A DNA stretch of 64,000 bases from Planococcus maritimus (GCF_001687625.2 NZ_CP016538.2:406001-470000), one strand, 5' to 3'. Positions 26,183 to 34,988 are shown, counted from the stretch's first letter. Numbers and translations: made by a program. The notes: generated from the sequence alone by a model not told the origin.

Positions 26183-26213
26183 AAAAAGACGCGTCTATGC
26201 AGACGCGTCTTTT
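26183..26213. terminator. terminator hairpin, left copy of a 31-bp direct duplication
   Basis: A 31-bp palindromic unit: AGACGCGTCT-atgc-AGACGCGTCT with flanking A and T runs. It ends cydC. An identical 31 bases occur at 26453-26483 on the far side of the 239-bp element between them. Confidence 0.9.
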
Positions 26214-26452
26214 CAGAGTGTTGAAGAAGTCTATGGTTTGCTCTCAACTATGAAAAAATAGCGTCTTTTGCTTTCTTCAACAGTCAATGACCTCTCTAAG
26301 TATTTGGAGAAGTGTTCGCTCGACTCCTGTGGATCAGCGAGACGACCGAGACCCCGCAAGGCGCGTAGCGGCTGAGGAGGCTTGGGCGCGAGCCCACGGA
26401 AAGCGAGCGATAAGCTTCGGAAAATACGACTTTTCACCTTTCTCGACAACGT
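26214..26452. mobile_element. miniature inverted-repeat-like element, copy 1
   Basis: A 239-bp sequence sharing over 90% identity across its central ~165 bp with 41774-42005. Its ends are imperfect inverted repeats (GTGTTGAAGAAG and, on the other strand, CGTTGTCGAGAAAG). The body has GC-rich hairpins, including GGGC-GCGA-GCCC with a GNRA-type tetraloop. It is flanked by identical 31-bp terminator hairpins and lies between convergent genes. There is no transposase. Similar repeats are common in Bacillales intergenic DNA; that comment is from memory. Confidence 0.8.
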
Positions 26453-26483
26453 AAAAAGACGCGTCTATGCAGACGCGTCTTTT
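26453..26483. terminator. terminator hairpin, right copy of a 31-bp direct duplication
   Basis: Identical to 26183-26213. On the minus strand it ends the gene at 26465-26716, whose last codons and TAG stop lie inside this hairpin. Confidence 0.9.
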
Positions 26484-26716
26484 TGTCGTTCGGCTATGAG
26501 TGGTTGATTTTTCAAGGCGTCATCGAGCTTCATCTGCTCAAGTTCGAGACGCAGCTTCTGCGTTTCGATAACGTAATTGTCATGCTTGAGTTTTTCGAGT
26601 TCCACTTCCGTCTCGAGTGCCTGCTGGTGCATTTTTTTCTTTCTGGTCAAATAGTCTGTCCAGATAGCGACGAGGGGAATGGAAAAGACCATGATGACGG
26701 CTACCAGTCCTGTCAT
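26465..26716 (-). CDS. small PspB-like membrane protein with coiled coil
   Basis: Eighty-three residues: one N-terminal membrane helix (about 4-22), a basic stop RKKK, then a charged heptad-like coiled coil to about residue 65. The layout resembles PspB-type proteins, but sequence similarity is not certain. ATG 26716 follows GAGGTGA. The stop codon lies in the loop of the terminator, so the C-terminal codons KDASA are themselves part of the hairpin. Confidence 0.65.
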   Translation of the reverse strand: MTGLVAVIMVFSIPLVAIWTDYLTRKKKMHQQALETEVELEKLKHDNYVIETQKLRLELEQMKLDDALKNQPLIAERQKDASA

Positions 26717-26802
26717 AGTGTTCACCTCTATTCAGATTATTCTGCATATAAATAAGTATACACGTTATTCTTGATTTTAGAAAGTTGTGGAAAAGCAAAA
26801 AC

Positions 26803-26818
26803 CATGACAGGTGTCATG
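26803..26818 (+). promoter_or_regulatory. inverted repeat upstream of the desaturase gene, candidate DesR site
   Basis: CATGACA-GG-TGTCATG is a perfect 7-2-7 inverted repeat about 105 bases before the start codon. Since desK and desR follow the desaturase, DesR is the natural candidate to bind here. This is inference from position. Confidence 0.45.
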
Positions 26819-26922
26819 TGCGGAAACAGACGTTTATGCCTTATGAAGAAGGCGGAAGGGGCGTAATATGTGGATTAACAAGTAAACAGGTGGGCACGCC
26901 CATTTTAGGAGGAAGACAAGAG

Positions 26923-27942
26923 ATGAGCAAAGAAAAGACAGCGCAATTACGTAAGTTTGTCGCCCCTTTCGAAAAAGCAGATGTTAAAGCAAGCGTTCAA
27001 CAAATGATCAATACCATACCACCATTTCTCGTTCTTTGGTTTTTAGCATATCTCGCGTTGGATGTTTCCGTTTGGTTGACAGTCGGGATTTCCATTGTCG
27101 CAGCTGGATTTGTCGTTCGCATGTTCATCATTTTCCATGATTGCACACATGGCTCGTTCTTCAAAAACAAAAAAGCGAACGCAGTCGTCGGAACGATTAC
27201 CGGAATCTTAACCCTTTTCGCTTATGAAAAATGGAAACGCGAGCACGCGATCCATCACGCGTCGAGTGGTAATCTTGACAAGCGCGGAGTCGGTGACATC
27301 TGGGTCATGACAATTGACGAGTATGTAGAAGCTTCTAAATGGGAACGTTTCAAATACCGCATGTACCGCAACCCTCTCGTTATGTTTGGCTTAGGGCCAT
27401 TATTCCTAGTCTTAATCTCAAGCCGTTTCAACCGTAAAGATGCACGCAAGAAAGAGCGCAACAACACGTATTTGATCAATGCTTCACTAGTAGTCCTTTA
27501 CACGGTCATGATCTTGGCGATCGGTTGGCAGGCATTCGTATTGATCCAAGGTACGATCATGTTTACTGCTGGGGCACTGGGCATTTGGTTGTTCTACATC
27601 CAGCATACATTCGAAGATTCGTATTTTGAGGACGAAAGCGAATGGGATTATGTGAAAGCAGCAATCGAAGGCAGCTCGTACTACGAATTGCCGAAAGTTC
27701 TGCAATGGGTGACTGGCAACATCGGCTTCCACCATGTTCATCACTTGAGCCCGCGTGTGCCGAACTATAATTTGGAAAAAGCGCATGTATCGACACCGCC
27801 GCTTCAAAAAGCGACGACGGTCAACTTGAAAACAAGCTTCCAATCGTTGAAGTACAAAGTATACGACGAAGAGAACAAAAGATTTGTGACATTCGGTGCC
27901 ATCAAGCATTTGCTTGGCGAGTCTCGGACAGCACAGCAATAA
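26923..27942 (+). CDS. des: membrane fatty acid desaturase
   Basis: A 339-residue acyl-lipid desaturase that puts a double bond into membrane phospholipid acyl chains, like Bacillus Des (delta-5). The three di-iron histidine boxes are HDCTH, HAIHH and HHVHH, set between four to six membrane helices. ATG 26923 with GGAGGAAGA is preferred to the upstream frame, which would add a non-homologous tail. The DesK-DesR pair follows after a terminator, as in the cold-response locus of Bacillus. Confidence 0.92.
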   Translation: MSKEKTAQLRKFVAPFEKADVKASVQQMINTIPPFLVLWFLAYLALDVSVWLTVGISIVAAGFVVRMFIIFHDCTHGSFFKNKKANAVVGTITGILTLFAYEKWKREHAIHHASSGNLDKRGVGDIWVMTIDEYVEASKWERFKYRMYRNPLVMFGLGPLFLVLISSRFNRKDARKKERNNTYLINASLVVLYTVMILAIGWQAFVLIQGTIMFTAGALGIWLFYIQHTFEDSYFEDESEWDYVKAAIEGSSYYELPKVLQWVTGNIGFHHVHHLSPRVPNYNLEKAHVSTPPLQKATTVNLKTSFQSLKYKVYDEENKRFVTFGAIKHLLGESRTAQQ

Positions 27943-27948
27943 AGCGGA

Positions 27949-27986
27949 ACTGCCCTTGCCCCTCATTAGAGGCAAGGGCAGTTTTT
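27949..27986 (+). terminator. rho-independent terminator
   Basis: AACTGCCCTTGCC and GGCAAGGGCAGTT form the stem, then TTTC. It separates des from desKR. Confidence 0.9.
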
Positions 27987-28073
27987 CTTTAAACGCGCTT
28001 CAATGGCAATAGGGGTTTTCTTTTTAGCTTCGAGCTTTGATATGATAGAAGAAAGAAACATGAGGAGGCAATT

Positions 28074-29213
28074 ATGCAGAACTGGTATCAAATTTTCCCC
28101 CGTAATACGTGGCTAAGCATCTATGCCTGGACAATCTTTTGCATTTTGCCATTCTTTTTCATTTTCCGTTCGTCTTCTCTGACGGAAATCGTAGCAGGTA
28201 TTGTCTTGCTAGTGGCGTTTTTTATTGCTTATCGCCTGTCGTTTAGTTCACATTCTTTTTTCGTGTACTTGTGGGTGAGTGTTGAGATGATCATCAACGT
28301 CGCGATGATTTTTTTATTCGGCTATGTTTACCTGGCAATTTTTTTGGCATTCTTTATCGGCAATATCCGTAGCAAAGTCGGGTTTTTCATCATTTATGGC
28401 CTGCATATCGGAACGACGATCGCGGCTATTATTTACGGGATGATCATGGATTTTGAATTGTATATGACACAATTGCCATTCATCATCTTGAGTGTTCTCG
28501 GCGTCATCTTACTGCCGTTTAATACTTATAACCGGCATAAACGCGAGAAGCTCGAAGGGGCGCTCGAAGACGCCAATAAACGGATTTCTCAGTTGGTATT
28601 GATTGAAGAACGCGAACGGATCGCACGTGATCTGCACGATACGCTTGGCCAAAAATTATCGTTGATCGGCTTGAAAAGCGACTTAGCGGGGAAACTACTT
28701 AGTAAAGACCCTGAACGCGCAGCGGCTGAGATCCAAGACGTTCGCCAGACGGCGCGCACAGCGTTGAAAGAAGTGCGGGAGTTGGTGACAGATATGCGCG
28801 GCACCAAACTCGAAGACGAGCTAGTGCGCATTCAGCAAATCTTGCGGGCCGCGGACATGGATTTTGTATTTTATGGCAACGCCAAGCTCAACAACACACC
28901 ACTGTTGATGGAGCATGTACTGAGCATGTGTTTGAAAGAAGCGGTGACTAATGTCGTGAAACATAGCGCAGCGTCTCGTTGTACGGTGCTGATCAAGCAG
29001 ACACCGAACGACATTCTGGTGCAAGTGCAAGACGATGGCGTGGGCTTTCCTGAAGGCAATCCGCTCGTTCAAGGAAATGGGCTGACGGGCATGCGGGAGC
29101 GGCTAGATTTCGTTAATGGGCAAGTTGATGTCGAAGTGATGGATGGCACGACTTTGAACATTCGAGTGCCCAACGTCATTCTTTATCAAGATTTGGAGGG
29201 GAGAAATTCATGA
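28074..29213 (+). CDS. desK: membrane-fluidity sensor histidine kinase DesK
   Basis: A 379-residue sensor with five N-terminal membrane segments (to about residue 150), the two-helix linker, and the DHp motif RIARDLHDTLGQKLSLI with phosphorylated His188, the same number as in Bacillus DesK. The HATPase domain shows KEAVTNVVKHS and DDGVGF. DesK detects membrane ordering on cooling and switches between kinase and phosphatase. It overlaps desR by four bases. Confidence 0.93.
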   Translation: MQNWYQIFPRNTWLSIYAWTIFCILPFFFIFRSSSLTEIVAGIVLLVAFFIAYRLSFSSHSFFVYLWVSVEMIINVAMIFLFGYVYLAIFLAFFIGNIRSKVGFFIIYGLHIGTTIAAIIYGMIMDFELYMTQLPFIILSVLGVILLPFNTYNRHKREKLEGALEDANKRISQLVLIEERERIARDLHDTLGQKLSLIGLKSDLAGKLLSKDPERAAAEIQDVRQTARTALKEVRELVTDMRGTKLEDELVRIQQILRAADMDFVFYGNAKLNNTPLLMEHVLSMCLKEAVTNVVKHSAASRCTVLIKQTPNDILVQVQDDGVGFPEGNPLVQGNGLTGMRERLDFVNGQVDVEVMDGTTLNIRVPNVILYQDLEGRNS

Positions 29214-29800
29214 TTCGAATCGTATTGGCGGAAGACCAGCGCATGATGCTTGGGGCGCTTGGGTCATTATTGGATCTAGAAGATGATTTGGAAGTGGTGG
29301 GCATGGCGCCGAATGGGGAAGAAGCGGTTCGCTTGGTGGAGGAGCTGAATCCTGATGTCTGCATCATGGATATTGAAATGCCGGTCAAGAGCGGGCTGGA
29401 TGCGGCAGAAGCCTTGAAAGACCACCCATGCAAGACCATCATCCTGACGACGTTCGCCCGTTCAGGTTATTTCGAACGGGCACGGAAAGCTGGCGTCAGC
29501 GGCTATCTATTGAAAGACAGCCCGAGCGAGGAACTCGGCACTTCGATCCGCACCATCATGGATGGCCGCCGGATTTATGCGCCGGAACTCGTCGATTTGG
29601 CGTATGCCGGAAGCAATCCGCTGACCGAACGCGAGCGCCAAGTCATGGAATTGATCACAGAAGGGCGCAGCACGAAGGAAATTGCGAAAGAGTTGTTCAT
29701 TACGACAGGGACCGTACGCAATTACATTTCCACGATTCTTGATAAACTTGAAGCGAGCAATCGAATTGAAGCCATTGCGCGTTATCGTGAGAAAAGCTGA
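29210..29800 (+). CDS. desR: response regulator DesR (NarL/LuxR family)
   Basis: A 196-residue regulator. The receiver domain has acidic residues ED at 8-9, phospho-acceptor Asp54 (CIMDIEMP) and Lys102 in YLLKDSP. The LuxR-type helix-turn-helix is LTERERQVMELITEGRSTKEIAKELFITTGTVRNYI. It is expected to activate des when phosphorylated by DesK. It starts within the desK stop (ATGA). Confidence 0.93.
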   Translation: MIRIVLAEDQRMMLGALGSLLDLEDDLEVVGMAPNGEEAVRLVEELNPDVCIMDIEMPVKSGLDAAEALKDHPCKTIILTTFARSGYFERARKAGVSGYLLKDSPSEELGTSIRTIMDGRRIYAPELVDLAYAGSNPLTERERQVMELITEGRSTKEIAKELFITTGTVRNYISTILDKLEASNRIEAIARYREKS

Positions 29801-29808
29801 ACGCCCAA

Positions 29809-29851
29809 AATAGCAGGGCAGGAAAACGATTGTGTTTCCCGTCCTGCTATT
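29809..29851. terminator. bidirectional terminator
   Basis: AATAGCAGGGCAGGAAAAC and GTTTCCCGTCCTGCTATT form the stem between convergent desR and ydaT, with one bulged A in the left arm. Confidence 0.8.
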
Positions 29852-29855
29852 GGCT

Positions 29856-30218
29856 TCACTCGTATAATTTTTCCTGCAGTGAATCGTCTTCCGCATAAAT
29901 GTGAAGTTCGCCGTTGTTGCGGTTGACGTAACGCTTCGCTTCGCCCATCAAGTCATCCTTTGTATCTTCAATGAGGATGGCTTTTTTGCTGTCTTTCTTC
30001 TTCAACTGCCATCCTTCCGAATGCTTGCGGATTTCGTAGACCGGGGCGTCGCTATCGCCTTCTACGGTATCCCGTGCCTGATCGAGCGCAATCGGTATGG
30101 CGCGTCCTTCTTCGTACCCATCACGTAAAAGGGCATTGGCAATCTCAATCGCTTTGTTGCGAACAGCCTCATCCAAATTTTTGAAAGAATCCGGGTAATC
30201 GTTCTTATTCCATGGCAT
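29856..30218 (-). CDS. ydaT: general stress protein YdaT (DUF2188)
   Basis: A 120-residue cytoplasmic protein. Residues 1 to about 50 form a helical domain (MPWNKNDYPDSFKNL...) characteristic of YdaT. Residues about 58-115 form a DUF2188 domain (EIRKHSEGWQLKKKDSKKA...). Bacillus ydaT belongs to the SigB general stress regulon, and a SigB-like promoter is visible upstream. Its biochemical role is unknown. Confidence 0.82.
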   Translation of the reverse strand: MPWNKNDYPDSFKNLDEAVRNKAIEIANALLRDGYEEGRAIPIALDQARDTVEGDSDAPVYEIRKHSEGWQLKKKDSKKAILIEDTKDDLMGEAKRYVNRNNGELHIYAEDDSLQEKLYE

Positions 30219-30241
30219 ATTTATCGCCTCCTTGCCTCTCT

Positions 30242-30267
30242 ATGCCCATTTAAATAGGAAATAAAAC
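30242..30267 (-). promoter_or_regulatory. SigB-like promoter of ydaT
   Basis: On the minus strand GTTTTA, 14 bases, GGGCAT. Each box matches the SigB consensus (GTTTAA, GGGWAT) at five of six bases, and spacing is normal. Confidence 0.6.
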
Positions 30268-30327
30268 GCAAAGCCCCCTTTTCATCTAAGCTCATTATGT
30301 TAAAGTGTTTAATAAGGAGGAGATGTC

Positions 30328-31848
30328 ATGACAGATACAACCTATCAAATCATAGCCTTACTCGTGTACCTCGCGGCTATGCTATTCATTGGCTGGTATG
30401 CGTATAAGAAGACAGCCGACTTATCCGATTACATGCTCGGGGGAAGGGGACTCGGCCCATCCGTTGCAGCTCTCAGTGCCGGCGCATCCGATATGTCTGG
30501 ATGGCTATTGCTCGGACTGCCTGGCGCCATTTACGTTGGCGGGCTCGTGGAAGTCTGGATCGCCATCGGGTTAACCATCGGTGCATTTCTGAACTGGTTC
30601 TTTGTTGCGCCTCGTCTACGGATCTACTCATTCGTCACCAGTGATTCCATCACCATTCCTAGCTTCTTAGAAAATCGTTTAAAAGATAGTTCGCGCCTAT
30701 TGCGGATTGTCGCTGGTATTATCATTTTGATTTTCTTCACATTCTACGTTTCATCCGGAATGGTAGCTTCTGGCTTATTCTTCCAGAGCTCATTCGGAAT
30801 GGATTACCATCTTGGCCTCGTTATTGGTTCCGTGGTAGTTGTTGCATACACATTATTCGGCGGGTTTCTCGCCGTCAGTTACACGGACTTTGTTCAAGGG
30901 GTCATGATGTTCTTGTCGCTTATTGCAGTACCGGTCGTCGGGATTTTCGTTACCGGCGGATTCGGGGAAACAGCAGCAAGTATTCGGGAAGTCGATCCGA
31001 ACATGTTGAGCCTTGTGTCAGGGGCCTCTACGATCGGCGTTATTTCAGCCGCTGCCTGGGGTCTTGGTTACTTCGGCCAGCCACATATCATCGTCCGTTT
31101 TATGGCCATTAAAACCTTGAAGGAAGTTCGTACAGCCCGCCGCATCGGTATGGGCTGGATGATCTTAAGCCTTATCGGGGCAACGGGTACGGCTTTGATC
31201 GGGATTGCGTATTTCCAGCAAAATCCTGGATCTACATTGGTGGACCCGGAAGCAGTTTTCTTGGACATGAGCCAAGTACTGTTCCATCCGCTAGTGGCAG
31301 GCTTTGTCCTGGCAGCAGTTCTAGCAGCAATTATGAGTACGATTTCGTCTCAATTGCTGGTCAGCTCATCTGCCTTGATCGAAGATTTGTACAAAATCGC
31401 TTTCAAAAAAGAGTCTAGCGCGAAAGGTTATGTCATGCTTGGGCGTATCGCTGTAGCAGCCATCGCTGTTATCGCGGCCACGCTTGCATGGGAGCAGAAC
31501 AATACCATCCTTGGATTGGTCGCTTATGCATGGGCAGGATTCGGTGCTGCTTTTGGCCCGATCATTTTGCTGTCGCTCTTCTGGCGCAAGCTTACTGCTA
31601 AAGGTGCACTCGCTGGTATGCTCGTTGGTGCCATCACGGTTATCATCTGGGATCTAGTGGGTAATATGGAAGGCGCTTCTGCTAATGATCTAACCATGTT
31701 CATGGGCAGCGTCTACGAAATCATCCCTGGCTTCTTCCTTAGCTGGTTAGCTACTTGGGGTGTCAGCTTGATGACATACAAACCTAATGCTGAAATCGAT
31801 GCAGAATTCGATGAAACCGTTCGCTTGATCGAAGAAGACAAAAACTAA
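30328..31848 (+). CDS. putP: sodium/proline symporter
   Basis: A 506-residue SSS-family transporter with about 13 helices. The Na+/proline signature region YMLGGRGLGPSVAALSAGASDMSGWLLLGLPGA is intact, and GYFGQPHIIVRFMA follows at about residue 250. It may serve proline catabolism (PutP) or osmoprotection (OpuE); no put genes adjoin. AAGGAGGAGA precedes the ATG. A bidirectional terminator follows. Confidence 0.92.
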   Translation: MTDTTYQIIALLVYLAAMLFIGWYAYKKTADLSDYMLGGRGLGPSVAALSAGASDMSGWLLLGLPGAIYVGGLVEVWIAIGLTIGAFLNWFFVAPRLRIYSFVTSDSITIPSFLENRLKDSSRLLRIVAGIIILIFFTFYVSSGMVASGLFFQSSFGMDYHLGLVIGSVVVVAYTLFGGFLAVSYTDFVQGVMMFLSLIAVPVVGIFVTGGFGETAASIREVDPNMLSLVSGASTIGVISAAAWGLGYFGQPHIIVRFMAIKTLKEVRTARRIGMGWMILSLIGATGTALIGIAYFQQNPGSTLVDPEAVFLDMSQVLFHPLVAGFVLAAVLAAIMSTISSQLLVSSSALIEDLYKIAFKKESSAKGYVMLGRIAVAAIAVIAATLAWEQNNTILGLVAYAWAGFGAAFGPIILLSLFWRKLTAKGALAGMLVGAITVIIWDLVGNMEGASANDLTMFMGSVYEIIPGFFLSWLATWGVSLMTYKPNAEIDAEFDETVRLIEEDKN

Positions 31849-31855
31849 AAAAACG

Positions 31856-31894
31856 AAACAGGCGATCCTCATTTGTGAGGATCGCCTGTTTTTT
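31856..31894. terminator. bidirectional terminator
   Basis: ACAGGCGATCCTCA and TGAGGATCGCCTGT form a near-perfect stem with A and T runs. Confidence 0.9.
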
Positions 31895-31898
31895 GTGT

Positions 31899-32324
31899 TT
31901 AGCTTGTTTGGGTATCATCATGGTTGAACATCCAGACGATGCCATATTTGTCTTCTACAATGCCGTATCCAGGACTCCAAAACGTTTCCTGCAACTCCAT
32001 ATGGACGGTTCCGTCTTGTCCGAGCTGATTGAACTCGGTCTTCATTTTCGTCAAATCATTCGATAGGACGGTGACGTTGATGTTTTCGCCAAACCTAATG
32101 GGTTCATTTGTCATGGCATCTGAAAACATGACAGCACTGCCATGAATATTCAAATTCGCGTGCATGACCCGGGCTTTCATCTCTTCTGGCATATCCTGTC
32201 CGGGCTCGGGGGGCATGTCGCCAAAGCGTGAAAGTTCGGGTGGTTCCGTACCGAATATGGTTGCGTAATAGCCTACTGCCTCTTTGCAGTTTCCATTGAA
32301 AATCATATAAACGTTGATAGACAT
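31899..32324 (-). CDS. PhnB-like VOC-family protein
   Basis: A 141-residue vicinal-oxygen-chelate protein of the PhnB/3-demethylubiquinone-methyltransferase-like type (MSINVYMIFNGNCKEAVGYYATIFGTEP, NVTVLSND, ETFWSPGYGIVEDKYGIVWMF). Members are small dimeric proteins of unclear function. AAAGGAG is well placed. It stands alone between terminators. Confidence 0.8.
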   Translation of the reverse strand: MSINVYMIFNGNCKEAVGYYATIFGTEPPELSRFGDMPPEPGQDMPEEMKARVMHANLNIHGSAVMFSDAMTNEPIRFGENINVTVLSNDLTKMKTEFNQLGQDGTVHMELQETFWSPGYGIVEDKYGIVWMFNHDDTQTS

Positions 32325-32470
32325 GGGGAAAACTCCTTTCTATGATTATGTAAAATACGAACAAACATTCTCTTTTTTATTATATACTCCTTACGCCGAA
32401 AGTAAAGGGTTTTTAATTGAATAATCAGTTTTTTTGTGAAGAGAGCCGGTAAATACAATCCAATAGAAAA

Positions 32471-32510
32471 ACTGCCTTAACAGCTATGAATCATGTGCTG
32501 TTAAGGCAGT
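32471..32510 (-). terminator. terminator of the BCCT transporter gene
   Basis: ACTGCCTTAACAGC and GCTGTTAAGGCAGT are fully complementary; read on the minus strand the stem runs into TTTTCT. Confidence 0.85.
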
Positions 32511-32521
32511 GTCGTTTTGCA

Positions 32522-34072
32522 TTACTTATTTTGTTGTTTTCGTGCTTCGCGTTCCAATCGTCTGAAACGGCGTAATTCAGATTTGCGGATCGGCGGTGCT
32601 TCGCCGCGGATGATTTTGGTGAACGACCAAAGCATCAGCAGCAACAGCACCGTAAACGGCAGGGCCGATATGAGCGAGGCGGTTTGCAAGGCGCTAAGTC
32701 CGCCAGCGTAAAGGAGGACAGCTGCGATTGCAGACATCAAAACGCCCCAAATGACTTTGAACAATGTTGGCGGGTTCAAGCTGCCGAAACTAGTCATTGT
32801 CGCCAAGATGTATGTAGCGGAGTCAGCTGATGTCACTAGGAAAGTGAAGATCAGCAAAATCGCCAATACGGACATAATGGTCGACAACGGGAGCACGTCA
32901 AAGGTTTGGAACAATGCAGAAGTCAAATCTACATTGACCGCTTCCGCAATGCCTGATTGCTGGTTCAGGTCATACCATAAGGCCGTACCGCCGAAGACGG
33001 CGATCCACACGCAAGCGATGGCTGGCGGAATGACCAGCACACCAAAGACGAATTCGCGGATGGTGCGCCCGCGTGAAACCCGTGCAACGAACGCTCCGAC
33101 AAATGGAGACCAAGCAGTTGCCCAAGCCCAGTAGAAAATGGTCCAGCCAAGCACCCATTCTCCTTCAGTATAGGGCTCCATGCGCAAGCTATACTGAACA
33201 AAATTGGTGATGTAATCGCCGATTGCGAGCGTAAACGTATCCATAATGAATACTGTCGGGCCTGCAAAGAAAACGAAGACCATTAACACAAGTGCCAAGC
33301 CTAAGTTCAAATTACTTAAATAAGCAATCCCTTTATGAAGACCTGTGGAAGAAGACAAAGTATAGGCGGCGAACATGACACCGATAATCGCCAATTGGAT
33401 CGGAAAGGCATTGTCGATGCCAAAGACGGCGTTCAATCCGCCATTCATCTGCAAGACGCCTAGACCTAGTGAAGTCGCGATCCCCATGACAGTCGCAATG
33501 ACGGCGAGTGAATCAATCGTATGTTTGACCACTGGTTTTGCACCGAGGACTGGTTCAAGTGCAGTCGAGACAAGTCCTGGCTTTTTGCGTCTGAACTGCA
33601 GGAAGCCGATAACCAACCCGACGATTGCAAAAACTGACCATTGGCTAATGCCCCAGTGGAAGAACGAATAGCCCATCGCAATGCGCGCGGCTTCTTCTGT
33701 TTGTCCTTCAGTGCCGAACGGCGTGGTGAAGAAGTGACTCATCGGTTCCGCAACGCCCCAGAATACGAGCCCTGCACCGAAACCGGCTGAAAATAGCATG
33801 CCGATCCAAGTGAAGAAAGGGAATTCCGGACGGTCAGAGTCGGCGCCAAGCCGAATGCTGCCATATTTACTAATAGCAATGATGATTAGGAAAAGGGTGA
33901 TGATGAAGACTGCGAGTAAGTAGAACCAACCGAAGTTCAAAGTAGTGAAGTTAAATAAGGTGCCGGCGACTTCGCCGAAACGAATCGGCATGAATGCCCC
34001 AGCAACAACCAACAGCAGGATCACGGCTGTTGATATGAGAAACACGGGGTTTGTCAATAATTTTTTATCCAT
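32522..34072 (-). CDS. BCCT-family betaine/carnitine/choline transporter (OpuD-like)
   Basis: A 516-residue secondary transporter with 12 helices. The BCCT signature WAWATAWSPFVGAFVARVSRGRTIREF near residue 320 and the Trp-rich helices are clear. Such carriers take up glycine betaine for osmoprotection. AAAGGAGG precedes the start. A second osmolyte system (OpuC-like ABC) lies at 48.8-51.4 kb. Confidence 0.9.
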   Translation of the reverse strand: MDKKLLTNPVFLISTAVILLLVVAGAFMPIRFGEVAGTLFNFTTLNFGWFYLLAVFIITLFLIIIAISKYGSIRLGADSDRPEFPFFTWIGMLFSAGFGAGLVFWGVAEPMSHFFTTPFGTEGQTEEAARIAMGYSFFHWGISQWSVFAIVGLVIGFLQFRRKKPGLVSTALEPVLGAKPVVKHTIDSLAVIATVMGIATSLGLGVLQMNGGLNAVFGIDNAFPIQLAIIGVMFAAYTLSSSTGLHKGIAYLSNLNLGLALVLMVFVFFAGPTVFIMDTFTLAIGDYITNFVQYSLRMEPYTEGEWVLGWTIFYWAWATAWSPFVGAFVARVSRGRTIREFVFGVLVIPPAIACVWIAVFGGTALWYDLNQQSGIAEAVNVDLTSALFQTFDVLPLSTIMSVLAILLIFTFLVTSADSATYILATMTSFGSLNPPTLFKVIWGVLMSAIAAVLLYAGGLSALQTASLISALPFTVLLLLMLWSFTKIIRGEAPPIRKSELRRFRRLEREARKQQNK

Positions 34073-34274
34073 GATGACCTCCTTTAAAATATAGTGATTA
34101 TCTTTTCCTATACCCTAGCGTATCGAAAATGATGCCTAAAAACCACCCATTTTCCGGAAAAATCAGAATTAGCTGGACAAAAGAGACCATATACACAGCA
34201 AATCAACCGTGCTAGAGGGTATGATAATTAGATAGAAGAAACAAGCAATTCACAAGAAAGGGAGTGTCTGCAGA

Positions 34275-34988
34275 ATGAAATTGGATCACATCGTTCACTT
34301 TACCCATACAGACCCAAAAGCCAGTAGCAAGTTTTGGAATGACAATGGATTCCACGCCATTACAGGGGGCAGCCATAAAAACTGGGGCACTCACAATGCC
34401 CTTATGTACGGCCCGGATTATTATATAGAATGGCTTACAGTTGAAGATGAACATGTGGCACTAGGTTCTAAGCATCCATTAGTCGAGCAACTGCGCTATG
34501 ACGACAGAGGCTTCGGAACAATTTGCCTGCGCTCTGACGATTTAGATCAATTGGCAAGAGAAATTGAAAGGAAAGGGTTCCAGACTATCGGGCCAATGGA
34601 CGCTGAACGGTTGACCGAAACGGGTGAGACCATCCGTTGGCGTTTACTTTTCATCGATCAGCCCATTTCATCCGCTTTGCCCTTGCCGTTTTTTATTGAA
34701 TGGCAAGAGCGGGATGAGGCGCGTTTTGCTGGCTTGAAGAAAAAAGGCGCCATTACGAAACTCAATGAAAGTTTGCGCTTGGAGGCGCTCGTTTTTTCGG
34801 TAAAAGATCCAGCGCAAAGTGAAGCGGAGTGGAAAAGCTTGCTCGGAAATTCCCTTGCCCTGGAAAATTGTCAGCTGTTGTTTGAGCTGGGAGATGGGCC
34901 GGAACGTTTGCGAGAAGTGCGTTTCGAATCAGTTGAGCGGGAAATCGTTTTTGAGAAAGGGATTTACCAGGCGCCGCGTTTCGGATAG
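34275..34988 (+). CDS. VOC-family protein, glyoxalase-like (Glyoxalase_3 type)
   Basis: A 237-residue protein with the N-terminal VOC motif MKLDHIVHFTHTDP and THNALMYGPDYYIEWL. It resembles the glyoxalase-like domain family Glyoxalase_3. AAAGGGAGTG lies upstream and a TATGATAAT sequence near 34219 may be its -10. No substrate can be assigned. Confidence 0.72.
   Translation: MKLDHIVHFTHTDPKASSKFWNDNGFHAITGGSHKNWGTHNALMYGPDYYIEWLTVEDEHVALGSKHPLVEQLRYDDRGFGTICLRSDDLDQLAREIERKGFQTIGPMDAERLTETGETIRWRLLFIDQPISSALPLPFFIEWQERDEARFAGLKKKGAITKLNESLRLEALVFSVKDPAQSEAEWKSLLGNSLALENCQLLFELGDGPERLREVRFESVEREIVFEKGIYQAPRFG

Noticed and set aside
26231-26449. A 72-codon minus-strand frame in miniature element copy 1, with a similar 66-codon frame at 41801-42001 in copy 2
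   Set aside because: The similarity only reflects the high DNA identity of the element. The frame reads through GC-rich hairpins, gives an odd Arg/Pro/Leu-rich protein, lacks a ribosome site and differs at its C-terminal end between copies.
32751-33134. A 127-codon plus-strand frame antisense to the BCCT transporter
   Set aside because: It is an antisense shadow of a strongly conserved membrane-protein gene with no ribosome site.
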